This document shows positions 18,059 to 27,381 of a DNA stretch of 64,000 bases, piece by piece; position 1 is the first letter of the stretch; each line of letters starts with the position of its first letter. A program made the position numbers and the translations under genes. Origin of the DNA: Nioella sp965215655 (lineage in GTDB: Bacteria; Pseudomonadota; Alphaproteobacteria; Rhodobacterales; Rhodobacteraceae); assembly GCF_965215655.1 (NCBI RefSeq), contig NZ_OZ244111.1, positions 3,844,001 to 3,908,000 on the forward strand, given 5' to 3'. The notes beneath the pieces were generated by a model that did not search any database, had not been told where the DNA came from, and saw nothing but the letters and a program-made list of their open reading frames with translations.

Positions 18059-18835
18059 TTACAGGTATCCTTCCGAGCGGAAGCTGAGGGTTGCCGACTT
18101 GCCGATGATCAGATGGTCGTGGATCACGATATTCAGCACCTCGGCGGCATCGCGAATGGCGTTGGTCATGTCCAGATCTGCCTGGCTCGGCGTCGGGTCG
18201 CCGGACGGATGGTTGTGGACGAGGATAAGCGCCGAGGCATTCAGTTCCAGCGCGCGTTTCACCACTTCCCTCGGGTAGACCGGCACATGGTCCACCGTGC
18301 CGGTCTGTTGCGCCTCATCGGCGATCAGCACGTTCTTTCGGTCGAGGAAGAGAATGCGAAACTGTTCCAGGTCCCTATGGGCCATTGCTGACTGGCAATA
18401 GTCCAGCAGCGCATCCCATGAGGACAGCAGCGGCCTGTTGATCACCCTGGCGCGTGCCATGCGATGACCTATGGCCTCGATAAGCTTCAGCTCGAACACC
18501 ACGGCATCACCCACGCCATTGATCTCTTTCAACCGCGCGGGCGGGGCTGCCAGCACATGGTTGAGATCGCCGAAGGCGGCCAGCAGCCGTTTGGCCAGAG
18601 GTTTGGTATCCCCGCGCCGGATCGCGCGATAGAGCAGCATTTCCAGCAGTTCGTAATCCGGTACAGCCGCCGCGCCGCCCTTCGTAAAACGCTGGCGTAG
18701 GCGTTGGCGGTGGAATTTGCGGTGATCTTCGACAAACCGATCGAGGCGCGGACCAACCGGCGTGGACCCTGCCCCCGGATCGAATTCGAAACCGGGCAGG
18801 CGCTGTTCCTCGAATCGGGTTTGTCTTCGGGTCAT
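18059..18835 (-). CDS. radC: RadC/JAB-domain family protein
   Basis: A 258-residue RadC-family protein. N-terminal helix-hairpin-helix-like segments include KEINGVGDAVVFELKLIEAI. A JAMM/MPN metal site appears as LILVHNHPSGDPTPSQAD (His-x-His...Ser...Asp) near residue 205. The family's historical link to DNA repair is doubtful, and a metal-dependent hydrolase activity is inferred. Convergent with msrA, with a 35-bp gap. Start ATG at 18835. Confidence 0.9.
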   Translation of the reverse strand: MTRRQTRFEEQRLPGFEFDPGAGSTPVGPRLDRFVEDHRKFHRQRLRQRFTKGGAAAVPDYELLEMLLYRAIRRGDTKPLAKRLLAAFGDLNHVLAAPPARLKEINGVGDAVVFELKLIEAIGHRMARARVINRPLLSSWDALLDYCQSAMAHRDLEQFRILFLDRKNVLIADEAQQTGTVDHVPVYPREVVKRALELNASALILVHNHPSGDPTPSQADLDMTNAIRDAAEVLNIVIHDHLIIGKSATLSFRSEGYL

Positions 18836-18870
18836 GCCCCAAGGATTCGCCCAGAATGGTTAACGGCGCG

Positions 18871-19548
18871 TTACTCCGGCAAGTAGGTCAGCCCGTTGGC
18901 CACCCGGCTGGACAGGCTGCGGCGCAGGGTGTCTCCGTCGGTGACGGGCACCAGCGACAGGTTGATATTGGCCACGGTCAGATAGCTTGCGGGACTGTCG
19001 GGGTTGGGATGGGCAGTCAGGCGCAACAGCATCGGGCCGATGGCCGGGTCGGTGTAGCGCCCGACAAGATGGACGCCCGTATGCCCTTCGAACTCGAACA
19101 CCTCGATGGCGAGGATCTGGGCCTCTTCAAAGCCCTCCACGGCCATGGGAAAGACCTGCTCTTGCAGCAGGTTGGCCGACAATTGCAGGCGCAGGTCCTG
19201 CGGGCTATCAGCCTCTTCCGCCATGGGAATGGTGGCCGTCACCACCTGTATGTTCTCGACGAACTGACGCGGATCACCGGTGGCGAAGGTCAATCTCACG
19301 AAAGCCCCGCCATCGGGCTGGCCCTCTGCGATCAGCTCGACTTGGTCCTGGTTCGGGACCGACAGCGAAAAGGGTGCGGGCACCTCGATGCCGACTTGCT
19401 GCGCATACCCTTCATCGAACAGGAACACCCGGTTCGTCGTTGCGCCCTGAAGGTTGAACAGGTTGAATTCCACGCTGCCGGAGACCTGAGCCGAGGCGCT
19501 GCCGGCCAGGCCAGAGAGTGCCAGAATGACTGCCAGGAAAATCCGCAT
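18871..19548 (-). CDS. secreted protein of unknown function
   Basis: A 225-residue protein with a typical signal peptide (MRIFLAVILALSGLAGSASA) and a mainly beta mature part. No cysteines, repeats or known catalytic motif are seen. It lies 35 bp upstream of radC on the same strand and may be co-transcribed with it. Start at 19548 is set by the signal peptide and by GGGGG a few bases upstream. I do not recognise a named family; periplasmic location is inferred. Confidence 0.75.
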   Translation of the reverse strand: MRIFLAVILALSGLAGSASAQVSGSVEFNLFNLQGATTNRVFLFDEGYAQQVGIEVPAPFSLSVPNQDQVELIAEGQPDGGAFVRLTFATGDPRQFVENIQVVTATIPMAEEADSPQDLRLQLSANLLQEQVFPMAVEGFEEAQILAIEVFEFEGHTGVHLVGRYTDPAIGPMLLRLTAHPNPDSPASYLTVANINLSLVPVTDGDTLRRSLSSRVANGLTYLPE

Positions 19549-19710
19549 GTCGCCCCCTTCGCGTTGATCCGGCGACCGTAGGAGCATTGTGGCCAGCGGT
19601 CAAACCGGTGTCTGTTTCCGGGTATGGAGGCGGTCGTCACGATGCTGCCGCCGCAAGCTGCAAGGGTGCTTACCCGCGGTTTGCCCAGCGCAATGGGCGC
19701 ATTACCCTGA

Positions 19711-20526
19711 TCAGTTCCGCCGCTTCATCACCATCAGGTGATACTCGTTCTGCTCCTCGAAGAAGCCCGGGCGTTTGGAGGGTGTCGCCAGGCGGTTCAG
19801 CTTCTTTCCCGCGAATTTTTCCAACACCCAGGCGCGCCATGGTTTTTCGCGGGCGAGTTCACCCCGGAAACGTTCCAGAAACGGCGCGAGCTTTTCGGTC
19901 TGAACGTAGTTCATGATCTCGAAAGTGGGCGCGATCTCTGCCGTCACATCTTCGTCCGAGACCACTTCGAACGCGCCCTGTGCCTCCAGTGCTGCCAGAA
20001 ATTCGGCATGGGTCGAGTGGGTCCGGTCGGTCTCTCGGTGGGCGTCGCGGCGGAAGTAGTCGAAGAGAACAAACCCCTCTCGCGCGTGGCGTTCGGTTTT
20101 GGCCAGCGCGGAGGTCATGTCGATGTAGTGAAAGCTTTCAGCGTAGAGGCAGATGTCGAAGGTGACGTCTCGTTCGAACTCCTCAAGGGTCGCGTCGATC
20201 ACCTCGGTGCCGGCGGGTAGCTTCTCTCGCGCCATCTGGTTCATCTGCACAGAGGGCGACAGCAGCGTCATGTCATAGCCCCGGTCGATCAGCGCCAGCG
20301 CGTTTGCGCCCGTGCCAGAGCCGATCTCGAAGATCGTCTTCACGCCGTCGGGAATCGCACCCGCCAGTTTGTCGAAATAGGCCTGTTGCGCGTTGCTGAG
20401 GGACTGCCCTGTAAGATCCGGAGCCTTGCCGCCCTCGAAATAGCCATAATGGGCAAAGCCGTGCCCAAACATGACCTCTGACAATAGCGCCATGAACTCC
20501 AGGTCCAGTGTGCTTTGCTTCTTCAT
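19711..20526 (-). CDS. class I SAM-dependent methyltransferase
   Basis: A 271-residue protein with motif I IFEIGSGTGANALAL (near residue 75) and an acidic post-I region, then DICLYAESFHYIDM as motif II/III. It should bind SAM in the cytoplasm; the methyl acceptor is unknown. Two in-frame ATGs lie 6 bp apart. The second (20526, MKKQSTLDLEF) has the G-rich ribosome-binding site at proper spacing. It is isolated by non-coding gaps of about 160 bp downstream and 126 bp upstream. Confidence 0.85.
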   Translation of the reverse strand: MKKQSTLDLEFMALLSEVMFGHGFAHYGYFEGGKAPDLTGQSLSNAQQAYFDKLAGAIPDGVKTIFEIGSGTGANALALIDRGYDMTLLSPSVQMNQMAREKLPAGTEVIDATLEEFERDVTFDICLYAESFHYIDMTSALAKTERHAREGFVLFDYFRRDAHRETDRTHSTHAEFLAALEAQGAFEVVSDEDVTAEIAPTFEIMNYVQTEKLAPFLERFRGELAREKPWRAWVLEKFAGKKLNRLATPSKRPGFFEEQNEYHLMVMKRRN

Positions 20527-20652
20527 GACCATGTCCCCCCAAGACATCACACGCCTTTTGCGACGCACTACACTCTAATGGCCAAGTGAGGGGCGATGGT
20601 TCAAGGGTTTTTGTGATCTACGGGTCCTTGGATCGGGTCTTGATCCTGGGGC

Positions 20653-21462
20653 CTATGCCCAGGTGGGGTGAAACTTGCCGCCCGGCGACAGGGTGAAAAT
20701 GTCGAACCCATCCGCCGTCACACCGATGGAATGTTCGAACTGGGCGCTGAGGCTCTTGTCGCGGGTCACGGCGGTCCAGTCATCGGCCAGAACCTTGGTT
20801 TCGGGGCGTCCGAGATTGACCATGGGTTCGATGGTGAAGAACATGCCCTCTTCCAGCGTGGGGCCGGTGCCGGGGCGACCGTAATGCAGCACATTGGGCG
20901 GCGCGTGGAACACCTGCCCAAGCCCGTGACCGCAGAAATCGCGCACCACCGACATGCGATGCGCCTCTACATAGGCCTGGATCGCGTGACCGATATCGCC
21001 GAAGGTATTGCCGGGCTTGACCGCCTCGATCCCCTTGAACAGGGCGTCATGGGTGACCTGCACCAGCCGTTCCGCCTTGCGGCTGAGACTGCCCGCCACA
21101 TACATCCGGCTGGTGTCACCGAACCAGCCATCGACGATCACCGTGACGTCGATATTCAGGATATCGCCGTTCTTCAGCGTCTTGGGGCCGGGAATGCCGT
21201 GGCAGACCACATGATTGACCGAGATACAGCTTGCATGCTGATAGCCCTTGTAGCCGATGGTCGCGGATTTGGCGCCTGCGTCATTCACCATCCGCTCGAT
21301 CTCGGCATCAATCGCCTCGGTCGTCTGGCCCGGTTCCACCATCCCGGCGATGTCATCGAGGATACGCGCCGCCAATGCGCCAGCCTTGTGCATACCGGCA
21401 AAGTCAGAGGGGTTGTGAATGCGGATACCGTCCCGGGTCAGACGGCCTTCGAACTTGTCCAA
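20653..21462 (-). CDS. map: methionine aminopeptidase, type I
   Basis: A 269-residue type I methionine aminopeptidase that removes initiator Met from nascent proteins. The pita-bread fold metal ligands are recognisable: CHGIP, NIDVTVIVDGWFGDTSRMY (two Asp), GHGLGQVFH (His), FFTIEPM (Glu) and AQFEHSIGV (Glu). No ATG fits. TTG at 21462 with AAGGAG seven bases upstream gives a normal N-terminus (MDKFEGRLTRDGIRIHNP). Divergent from the MscS channel gene. Confidence 0.94.
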   Translation of the reverse strand: MDKFEGRLTRDGIRIHNPSDFAGMHKAGALAARILDDIAGMVEPGQTTEAIDAEIERMVNDAGAKSATIGYKGYQHASCISVNHVVCHGIPGPKTLKNGDILNIDVTVIVDGWFGDTSRMYVAGSLSRKAERLVQVTHDALFKGIEAVKPGNTFGDIGHAIQAYVEAHRMSVVRDFCGHGLGQVFHAPPNVLHYGRPGTGPTLEEGMFFTIEPMVNLGRPETKVLADDWTAVTRDKSLSAQFEHSIGVTADGFDIFTLSPGGKFHPTWA

Positions 21463-21593
21463 CGTCGCGCTCCTTGGCCTTTTCGCGCTGCAACCTAGGG
21501 CAGGACGCGCCCGGATGCCAGAGGGCGGGGTGAATTGCCGCCCGTGTCGCTTTGCGATAGCCATGGCGCAGGCGACAGGCACAAGGAGCATGG

Positions 21594-22451
21594 ATGATGG
21601 AAGCGCTGAGCAATCTGATGACTTTGGATATCGGGGGGGGCCGCACCCTGGGCGATGTCCTGACGCTGGATTTCCTGGCCCAGATGGTAGGCAGCGTGAT
21701 TGCCGCCATCCTGCTGCTTTTCGCGGCCTTCATCATCGGTGGATGGGCACGGCGCAAGATCGTCAAGATCGCGCTGGAACGGGAAGAACTGGACGATACG
21801 CTCTTTACCTTCCTGGGCAACCTGCTGCGCTATGTGGTGCTGATACTGGCTGTTGTGGTGGTGCTGAATACCTTCGGGGTGCAGACCACGTCTCTGGTCG
21901 CCGCCATCGGTGCCGCCGGTCTGGCGATTGGCCTGGCGCTGCAAGGGACCCTGTCCAATGTCGCGGCGGGGGTGATGATCATCCTGTTCCGACCCATCAA
22001 GCTGGGTGATTTCGTCACTGTTTCGGGGGTTTCCGGCACGGTGAAGGACATTTCGCTGAACACCACGGAACTGGCCACGCTGGACAATGTGCAGGTGATC
22101 GTGCCGAACGCACAGGTCTGGGGAAGCGTGATCACCAACTACTCGGTCTATGACACGCGCCGGGCCGAATGGACCTTCGGTGTGTCCTACGGGTCGAACC
22201 TTGCGACCGCCGAAAAGGTCATCCGCGATACAATCCTGTCCGATCCACGCGCCTTGCCGGAGCCGGAGCCGTTCTGTCAGGTGAACAACCTCGGTGACAG
22301 TTCCGTCGATTTTCTTGTGCGGGTCTGGTGTGCGTCTTCGGACAAATTCTCGTTCGAGGCCGATATGAAGCGGCAGGTGAAAGAGGCGCTGGATAAGGCC
22401 GGGGTCGACATTCCCTTCCCGACGCAGACACTCATTCAGGTGTCCGAATAG
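21594..22451 (+). CDS. mscS: small-conductance mechanosensitive channel (MscS family)
   Basis: A 285-residue inner-membrane channel of basic MscS architecture. Helices lie at about 30-50, 68-90 and 95-128; the last is the pore-lining glycine/alanine helix (AAIGAAGLAIGLALQGTLSN). The beta domain signature follows (RPIKLGDFVTVSGVSGTVKDI, then VIVPNAQVWG). It opens under membrane tension to relieve osmotic downshock. AAGGAG lies five bases before the chosen ATG at 21594; a second ATG follows immediately. The 3' end overlaps sfsA by 20 bp. Confidence 0.92.
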   Translation: MMEALSNLMTLDIGGGRTLGDVLTLDFLAQMVGSVIAAILLLFAAFIIGGWARRKIVKIALEREELDDTLFTFLGNLLRYVVLILAVVVVLNTFGVQTTSLVAAIGAAGLAIGLALQGTLSNVAAGVMIILFRPIKLGDFVTVSGVSGTVKDISLNTTELATLDNVQVIVPNAQVWGSVITNYSVYDTRRAEWTFGVSYGSNLATAEKVIRDTILSDPRALPEPEPFCQVNNLGDSSVDFLVRVWCASSDKFSFEADMKRQVKEALDKAGVDIPFPTQTLIQVSE

Positions 22452-23166
22452 TCTCTAACCAAGGGATTTCGACACGTTTTGGGCCGCCAAGCCATACGCC
22501 CTCGGGCGTGATCCGGCAATCGAGGCACAGTGTTTCGACCCCCGCCTCGCGCGCCTCTGCATAGGCGGCGGCATAGGCGGGGTCGATATCCGCCGCGAGG
22601 GTGAATGCCTCACAATCCGTGCGCTGGATCAGGTAGAGCATCACGGCGCGGTGGCCTTGCGTGACCATCGCAGACAGCTCTGCCAGGTGTTTCGCGCCAC
22701 GCGCCGTCTTGCTGTCGGGGAACTCCGCCAGACCGGGCTGACGGGACAGGGTGACCGACTTTACTTCCACGTAAGTATCCGGGCGGCCCGCACCTTGCAG
22801 CAGGAAGTCGATGCGGCTCGCCTCGCCATACTTCACCTCCGGGCGCACCGTCTCGTAGCCCTTCAGCCCCGCGACCTCGCCCGCCTCCAACGCGGCGCGC
22901 AGCATCCGGTTGGGAAGGCTGGTATCGACCCCGGTGAAATGACCGTTTTCATGATCGACCAGCCGCCAGCCGAACTTCAGCTTCTTCTTCGGGTCGTCAT
23001 TGGGTTCCAGCCACACGCGCATACCCGGTTCCGCCAGCCCCATCATGGAACCGGGATTGGCGCAATGGGCGGTGATCTCGCGCCCGTCCCCCAACCGGCA
23101 ATCAGCCAGAAAGCGTTTGTAGCGACGGATCAGCCGGGCGGGAATGAGAGGGGTTTGAAAGCGCAT
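22432..23166 (-). CDS. sfsA: SfsA family DNA/RNA nuclease-like protein (sugar fermentation stimulation homologue)
   Basis: A 244-residue SfsA homologue. N-terminal OB-like segment RRYKRFLADCRLGDGREITAHCANPG contains the family's hallmark region, limited here to HCANPGSMMGL. The C-terminal part has the PD-(D/E)xK-like core RIDFLLQG...YVEVKSVTL. The name comes from an E. coli overexpression phenotype; a nucleic-acid role is inferred from the fold. Convergent with mscS (20-bp overlap) and divergent from the CinA-like gene by 46 bp. Confidence 0.93.
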   Translation of the reverse strand: MRFQTPLIPARLIRRYKRFLADCRLGDGREITAHCANPGSMMGLAEPGMRVWLEPNDDPKKKLKFGWRLVDHENGHFTGVDTSLPNRMLRAALEAGEVAGLKGYETVRPEVKYGEASRIDFLLQGAGRPDTYVEVKSVTLSRQPGLAEFPDSKTARGAKHLAELSAMVTQGHRAVMLYLIQRTDCEAFTLAADIDPAYAAAYAEAREAGVETLCLDCRITPEGVWLGGPKRVEIPWLETIRTPE

Positions 23167-23212
23167 GGTGCGGGCCTATACCTGAGCCAAACAGGAGGCA
23201 AGGAACACGCTC

Positions 23213-23941
23213 ATGCCCAACCCCACCGCCGCCATGCTGGTGATCGGCGACGAGATTCTCTCGGGCCGCACCCGCGATTCCAACATGCACCACCTGGCGC
23301 AGCAACTGACCAGCCACGGCATCGACCTGAGCGAAGTGCGCGTGGTGGCCGATACCCGCGCGGGAATCATCGCCGCCGTGCAGGCCCTGTCCGCCGCCTA
23401 TGATCACCTGTTTACCTCAGGTGGCATCGGCCCCACCCATGACGACATCACCGCCGAGGCTGTGGCCGCCGCATTCGATATGCCGATCAGCATCCGCGAC
23501 GATGCCCGCGCGCTGTTGCAGGCCCATTACGACCGATCCGGGCAGGAACTGAACGAGGCGCGCCTGCGCATGGCGCGCATTCCCGACGGGGCCGCGCTGA
23601 TTGAAAACCCTGTGTCCATCGCGCCCGGTTTCACCCTGCGCAACGTGCATGTGATGGCCGGGGTTCCATCGGTCTTTGAGGCGATGGTCGCCTCTGTCCT
23701 GCCGACGCTGACCGGTGGCGCGCCGCTGCTGTCGCAGACCATTCGGATCGAGCGGGGCGAGGGCGAGATTGCCGGGCCGCTGACCAAGCTGGCCGAGGAG
23801 AACCCGGAGGTGTCCATCGGGTCGTACCCCTACATTCAAAACGGCGTCTACGGCTCCAACATCGTTGTGCGCGGAACTGACGGGCCGCAGATTGACAAGG
23901 TCATCACGGCGTTGGTGCGTCTGTTCCCGGATGTGTCATGA
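23213..23941 (+). CDS. CinA-like molybdopterin-binding (MoCF) domain protein
   Basis: A 242-residue protein matching the N-terminal domain of CinA (COG1058, MoCF_biosynth fold): MLVIGDEILSGRTRDSN at the N-terminus and LFTSGGIGPTHDDITAEAVA near residue 65. It lacks the C-terminal nicotinamide-nucleotide amidase domain of full-length CinA. ADP-ribose pyrophosphatase or nucleotide-related activity is possible. Its stop overlaps the next gene's start by 4 bp, heading a four-gene plus-strand run to 26164. Confidence 0.9.
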   Translation: MPNPTAAMLVIGDEILSGRTRDSNMHHLAQQLTSHGIDLSEVRVVADTRAGIIAAVQALSAAYDHLFTSGGIGPTHDDITAEAVAAAFDMPISIRDDARALLQAHYDRSGQELNEARLRMARIPDGAALIENPVSIAPGFTLRNVHVMAGVPSVFEAMVASVLPTLTGGAPLLSQTIRIERGEGEIAGPLTKLAEENPEVSIGSYPYIQNGVYGSNIVVRGTDGPQIDKVITALVRLFPDVS

Positions 23942-24657
23942 AAGTCTCTAACAAAGGGCTTTTCGACATCTGCGAGGCCACCTGGCCCGCCGCTGCCTGC
24001 ACCCGGGTCGGTCCCTGGCTGGTGCGTGACGGACAGGGGGCGGGCAAACGGGTGTCCTCGGTGACCGCAGAGGGGTCGTGGACCCCCGCCGACATCCCGC
24101 AAGCCGAGCAGGCCTGCCGCGATCTGGGTCAGGATCTGCTGTTTCAGATCAGGCCCGAAGACACCGAGTTAGACACTGTATTGGCCGAAAGGGGCTATGA
24201 CATTATCGACCCGGTCGATTTCCTGTCCGCCCCGGTTGAAACCCTCACCGCCGATTTGCATCGGCTGGCCGCAATCCCCTGTTGGCCGCCCCTTGCAGTC
24301 CAAACCGAGATCTGGGCCGAAGGCGGCATCGGCCCCGCCCGTATTGCCGTGATGGACCGCGCCAAAGGCCCCAAGACCGCTCTGCTTGGCCGCCATGACG
24401 ACCACCCCGTCGCCACCGCCTTTGTTGCCATCCACAACGGCACCGCCATGCTGCACGCGCTGGAGGTGTCGAAAGATGCCCGCCGCATGGGCATCGGCAA
24501 AACCATGATGCAGGGGGCCGCCAACTGGGCCGCTCGGCACAATGCGCGGGATCTTGCCGTTTTGGTTGTCAAGGCCAACAAACCCGCTCAAACTCTCTAT
24601 GCCGGGCTGGGAATGACCTCTGCCGGTGCTTATCATTACCGTATTAAGAAAGGCTGA
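23938..24657 (+). CDS. GNAT family N-acetyltransferase
   Basis: A 239-residue GNAT-fold protein. The acetyl-CoA-binding motif A is in LEVSKDARRMGIGKTMM (R/Q-x-x-G-x-G/A) near residue 175. The C-terminal VKANKPAQTLYAGLGM is the typical motif B. The N-terminal half is less conserved and may hold a second degenerate GNAT-like half. Substrate unknown. Translationally coupled to the CinA-like gene (ATGA). Confidence 0.85.
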   Translation: MKVSNKGLFDICEATWPAAACTRVGPWLVRDGQGAGKRVSSVTAEGSWTPADIPQAEQACRDLGQDLLFQIRPEDTELDTVLAERGYDIIDPVDFLSAPVETLTADLHRLAAIPCWPPLAVQTEIWAEGGIGPARIAVMDRAKGPKTALLGRHDDHPVATAFVAIHNGTAMLHALEVSKDARRMGIGKTMMQGAANWAARHNARDLAVLVVKANKPAQTLYAGLGMTSAGAYHYRIKKG

Positions 24658-24662
24658 TCCCC

Positions 24663-25238
24663 GTGGCCAAACCGAACCCGAAGGCAACCGCGCTGAACCT
24701 GCCGCCGCTGGACCCGCTGCCAGAGGCAACACAGAAATATTTCGACGTCTGTGACGAGAAGCTCGGGATGATCCCCAATGTGCTGGCTGCCTATGCGTTC
24801 GACGTGGACAAGCTCAATGCCTTCACCGCGATGTATAACGACCTGATGCTGGGCCAAAGCAACCTGACCAAGCTGGAACGTGAGATGATCGCGGTCGTTG
24901 TCTCTGCCGTGAACCGCTGCTTCTATTGCCTGACGGCCCATGGTCAGGCGGTGCGGGCGCTGTCGGGTGACCCGAAACTGGGCGAGATGCTGGTGATGAA
25001 CTACCGCGTCGCCGATCTGGACCCGCGTCAGCGCGCCATGCTGGATTTCGCGGTGCAGATGACCGAAGCCAGCTACAAGATCGAAGAGGCTGACCGTCAG
25101 GCCTTGCGCGATGTGGGTTTCACCGACCGCGATATCTTCGACATCGCCTCGGTCGCCAGCTTCTTCAACATGACCAACCGCATGGCCTCTGCCATCGATA
25201 TGCGGCCCAATGATGACTACCACGGCATGAACAGGTGA
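24663..25238 (+). CDS. carboxymuconolactone decarboxylase/AhpD-like (alkylhydroperoxidase) family protein
   Basis: A 191-residue all-helical protein with the AhpD-type redox motif NRCFYCLTAHGQAVR (Cys-x-x-Cys-x3-His) near residue 80, preceded by a conserved Glu (LEREMIAV). Such uncharacterised peroxidase-related proteins are assumed to reduce peroxides via the two cysteines. GTG start at 24663, five bases after the GNAT stop. Its stop overlaps the start of the OmpA-like gene by 4 bp. Confidence 0.88.
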   Translation: MAKPNPKATALNLPPLDPLPEATQKYFDVCDEKLGMIPNVLAAYAFDVDKLNAFTAMYNDLMLGQSNLTKLEREMIAVVVSAVNRCFYCLTAHGQAVRALSGDPKLGEMLVMNYRVADLDPRQRAMLDFAVQMTEASYKIEEADRQALRDVGFTDRDIFDIASVASFFNMTNRMASAIDMRPNDDYHGMNR

Positions 25239-26164
25239 TCCGGGGCGCTCTCATATCCCTTGCGGCGCTCGCCGCCGCCCTTCCGCTCCACGCGCTGGAG
25301 CTGGAACTGCCGGGCGTGTCCGAGCTGTCGCACGAGGAAACCGAGACCGCCACCTATTACAGCCTGCCGGTCAGCCCATGGCTGGGAACCGGGGCAGAGA
25401 TGATGACGGTTGAAGGCGCGCTGGCCCGCTCTGTCTGGCAGGTTCAGGACTATAGCGGCAACAGTGCGCAACTCATGGCCTCTCTGCGCGCGCAGATCGA
25501 AGCGCAGGGCTATGCCCCGGTCTTCGCCTGCGATGCCACGCTTTGCGGCGGGTTCGACTTCCGCTTTGCCATGGACGTAACGCCGGAACCGGCGATGCAC
25601 GTGGATCTGGGGGACTATTCCTATTTCGTCGCGCAGTTGGAGGGCGAGGCTGGCACCGAATATGTGGGTCTGCTGACCTCTCGTGGCGGCACGCGCGGCT
25701 TTGTCCACATGGTCCGCATCAGCCCCGCCGACATGATCCCGGTTTCGGTCGGCGTCTCCACCCGCTCGCCCGATGGCGATGAAATCATCGATCTCCAAGA
25801 AAGCCTGACTGCACTGGGCACCGCCACACTGCACGATCTCAGCTTTGCCACTGGCTCTTCGACGCTCGCCGAAGGGGAATACCCTTCGCTCATGGATCTC
25901 GCCGCCTTCCTGATCGACAATCCCGACATTCGCGTGGTTCTTGTGGGCCATACCGATGCCGAAGGCTCGCTAGAGGGCAATATTGCCCTGTCCCGGTCCC
26001 GGGCCGAGGCGGTGCGCGCCTTCCTGATCCAGTCGCTCGGGGTCAGTGCCACGCAGCTGGGGGCCGAAGGCGTCGGCTATCTGGCCCCCCGCGCCAACAA
26101 TGCCAGCGACGAAGGCCGTCAACAAAATAGGCGGGTCGAAGTCGTCGTGACTTCAACCCGCTGA
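25235..26164 (+). CDS. OmpA family (peptidoglycan-binding) protein
   Basis: A 309-residue exported protein with GTG start and a signal peptide (MIRGALISLAALAAALPLHA). A central domain of about 180 residues carries a cysteine pair (FACDATLCGGFDF). A C-terminal OmpA/MotB domain begins near residue 205 (DLSFATGSSTL) with the peptidoglycan-binding VVLVGHTDAEGS and SRSRAEAVRAFL motifs. It is probably a periplasmic or outer-membrane-associated cell-wall anchor. GTGA overlaps the upstream stop. Confidence 0.88.
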   Translation: MIRGALISLAALAAALPLHALELELPGVSELSHEETETATYYSLPVSPWLGTGAEMMTVEGALARSVWQVQDYSGNSAQLMASLRAQIEAQGYAPVFACDATLCGGFDFRFAMDVTPEPAMHVDLGDYSYFVAQLEGEAGTEYVGLLTSRGGTRGFVHMVRISPADMIPVSVGVSTRSPDGDEIIDLQESLTALGTATLHDLSFATGSSTLAEGEYPSLMDLAAFLIDNPDIRVVLVGHTDAEGSLEGNIALSRSRAEAVRAFLIQSLGVSATQLGAEGVGYLAPRANNASDEGRQQNRRVEVVVTSTR

Positions 26165-26216
26165 GTTGCCCCGCCGGGGTTGGCGGGGTCGGCATGAACC
26201 GTAAATTCTCAGATAA

Positions 26217-27122
26217 TCACCAGTCGCCCGGACCCTTGTCGCGGAACTGGTCGACCAGGAAGTCGATAAACGCGCGCACCTTGGGCTGCGTGTAGCGGCC
26301 CGGCGGGTAGATCGCGTAGATGCCCTGGGTTTCCTCCGGCAGATCCGGGATTGCGTCAACCAGCAGGCCCTGGCGCATCGGTTCGGCGTAAAGGAAGCTG
26401 GGCAGATAGGCGATGCCAAGCCCGCCGATGGCGGCATTCAGCAGCGACTGACCATCGTTCACTGTCAGCGACCCGGCGGTGCGCACCTGGCGTACCTCGC
26501 CAGAGGGCGCGGTGATTTTCCACACATTGCCCGCCGCCTGATTGGAATAGTGCAGCAGCTTGTGATCGTTCAGATCGTCGATCCGTTCGGGCCGTCCGAA
26601 TTTCTTGAAATAGTCAGGGCTCGCGATCATCCGCTTGGTGGTTTCCGTCAGCTTGCGGGCGCGCAGGGAACTGTCCTCCAGCTCGCCCACCCGAATGGCC
26701 ATGTCAAACCCTTCGGAGATCAGTTCCACATAGCGGTTGTTCAGCACCATATTGACGGTGATATCGGGGAAAGAGTGAAGGAAATCGCCGAGGATCGGAG
26801 AGAGGTGATTGACCCCGAAGTCCGTCGCGACAGACACGCGCAGCATGCCTGAGGGTGCTGATTGCATCGCCGTCACCAGCGCATCCGCTTCACCCGCATC
26901 ATTCAGAACGCGCCGGGCGCGGTCGTAATAGGCCAGGCCGATCTCGGTCGGGCTGACGCGCCGGGTGGTCCGGTTCAGCAGCCGCGCCCCGAGGCGGGTT
27001 TCCAGACTCGAAACGTGCTTGGATACAGCAGATTTCGAGATCCCCATTTTCTTGGCCGCATCCGTGAACCCCCCCTGGTCCACGACTGTGGCGAAGGCTT
27101 CCATTTCCGTAAGACGGTCCAT
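26217..27122 (-). CDS. LysR family transcriptional regulator
   Basis: A 301-residue LysR-type regulator. The N-terminal winged helix is AFATVVDQGGFTDAAKKMGI followed by SKSAVSKHVSSLETRLGARL. The C-terminal periplasmic-binding-like effector domain spans about residues 90-290. It resembles the CrgA/DmlR subgroup (RTTRRVSPTEIG). Start at 27122 (MDRLTEMEAF). Target genes are unclear: it is convergent to the OmpA gene and downstream of, not divergent from, the fadH-like gene. The ligand is unknown. Confidence 0.9.
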   Translation of the reverse strand: MDRLTEMEAFATVVDQGGFTDAAKKMGISKSAVSKHVSSLETRLGARLLNRTTRRVSPTEIGLAYYDRARRVLNDAGEADALVTAMQSAPSGMLRVSVATDFGVNHLSPILGDFLHSFPDITVNMVLNNRYVELISEGFDMAIRVGELEDSSLRARKLTETTKRMIASPDYFKKFGRPERIDDLNDHKLLHYSNQAAGNVWKITAPSGEVRQVRTAGSLTVNDGQSLLNAAIGGLGIAYLPSFLYAEPMRQGLLVDAIPDLPEETQGIYAIYPPGRYTQPKVRAFIDFLVDQFRDKGPGDW

Positions 27123-27320
27123 TGGGTCACCTATGTGCTCTTTTCGTTTCGCACATTGGTATCGTTTCCAAATGCGGCGCGATTGCGGAGCACTACAGGC
27201 CAAAGCCGGGTATTACCGGGGATCGTTAAGGGCGGGGAAACAAAAAATGACACAGTCCGACCCTCACTGGGACGTAGAAACCATGCCTCAACCCCTTTCA
27301 TCTTGGTAAAAATACCTCAG

Positions 27321-27369
27321 GGGGGTGCGGGGGGAGGATCCCCCCGCGGGTCGACGCCGCAAGGCGGCG
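27321..27369 (-). terminator. double hairpin between fadH-like gene and LysR gene
   Basis: Two adjacent stems: GCGGGGGG/CCCCCCGC (27327-27347, 5-base loop) and CGCCGC/GCGGCG (27355-27369). On the minus strand the first stem is followed 12 bases later by TATTTTTACC. The position just after the fadH-like stop fits a terminator. The G/C-run plus TTTTTACC layout also resembles a recurrent Rhodobacterales intergenic element, which I cannot confirm here. Confidence 0.55.
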
Positions 27370-27381
27370 AAACACCCAGGG

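Noticed and set aside
26169..26188. Hairpin CCCCGCC/GGCGGGG after the OmpA-like gene as a terminator
   Set aside because: The stem is good but no T tract follows on either strand, so it was not listed as a terminator.
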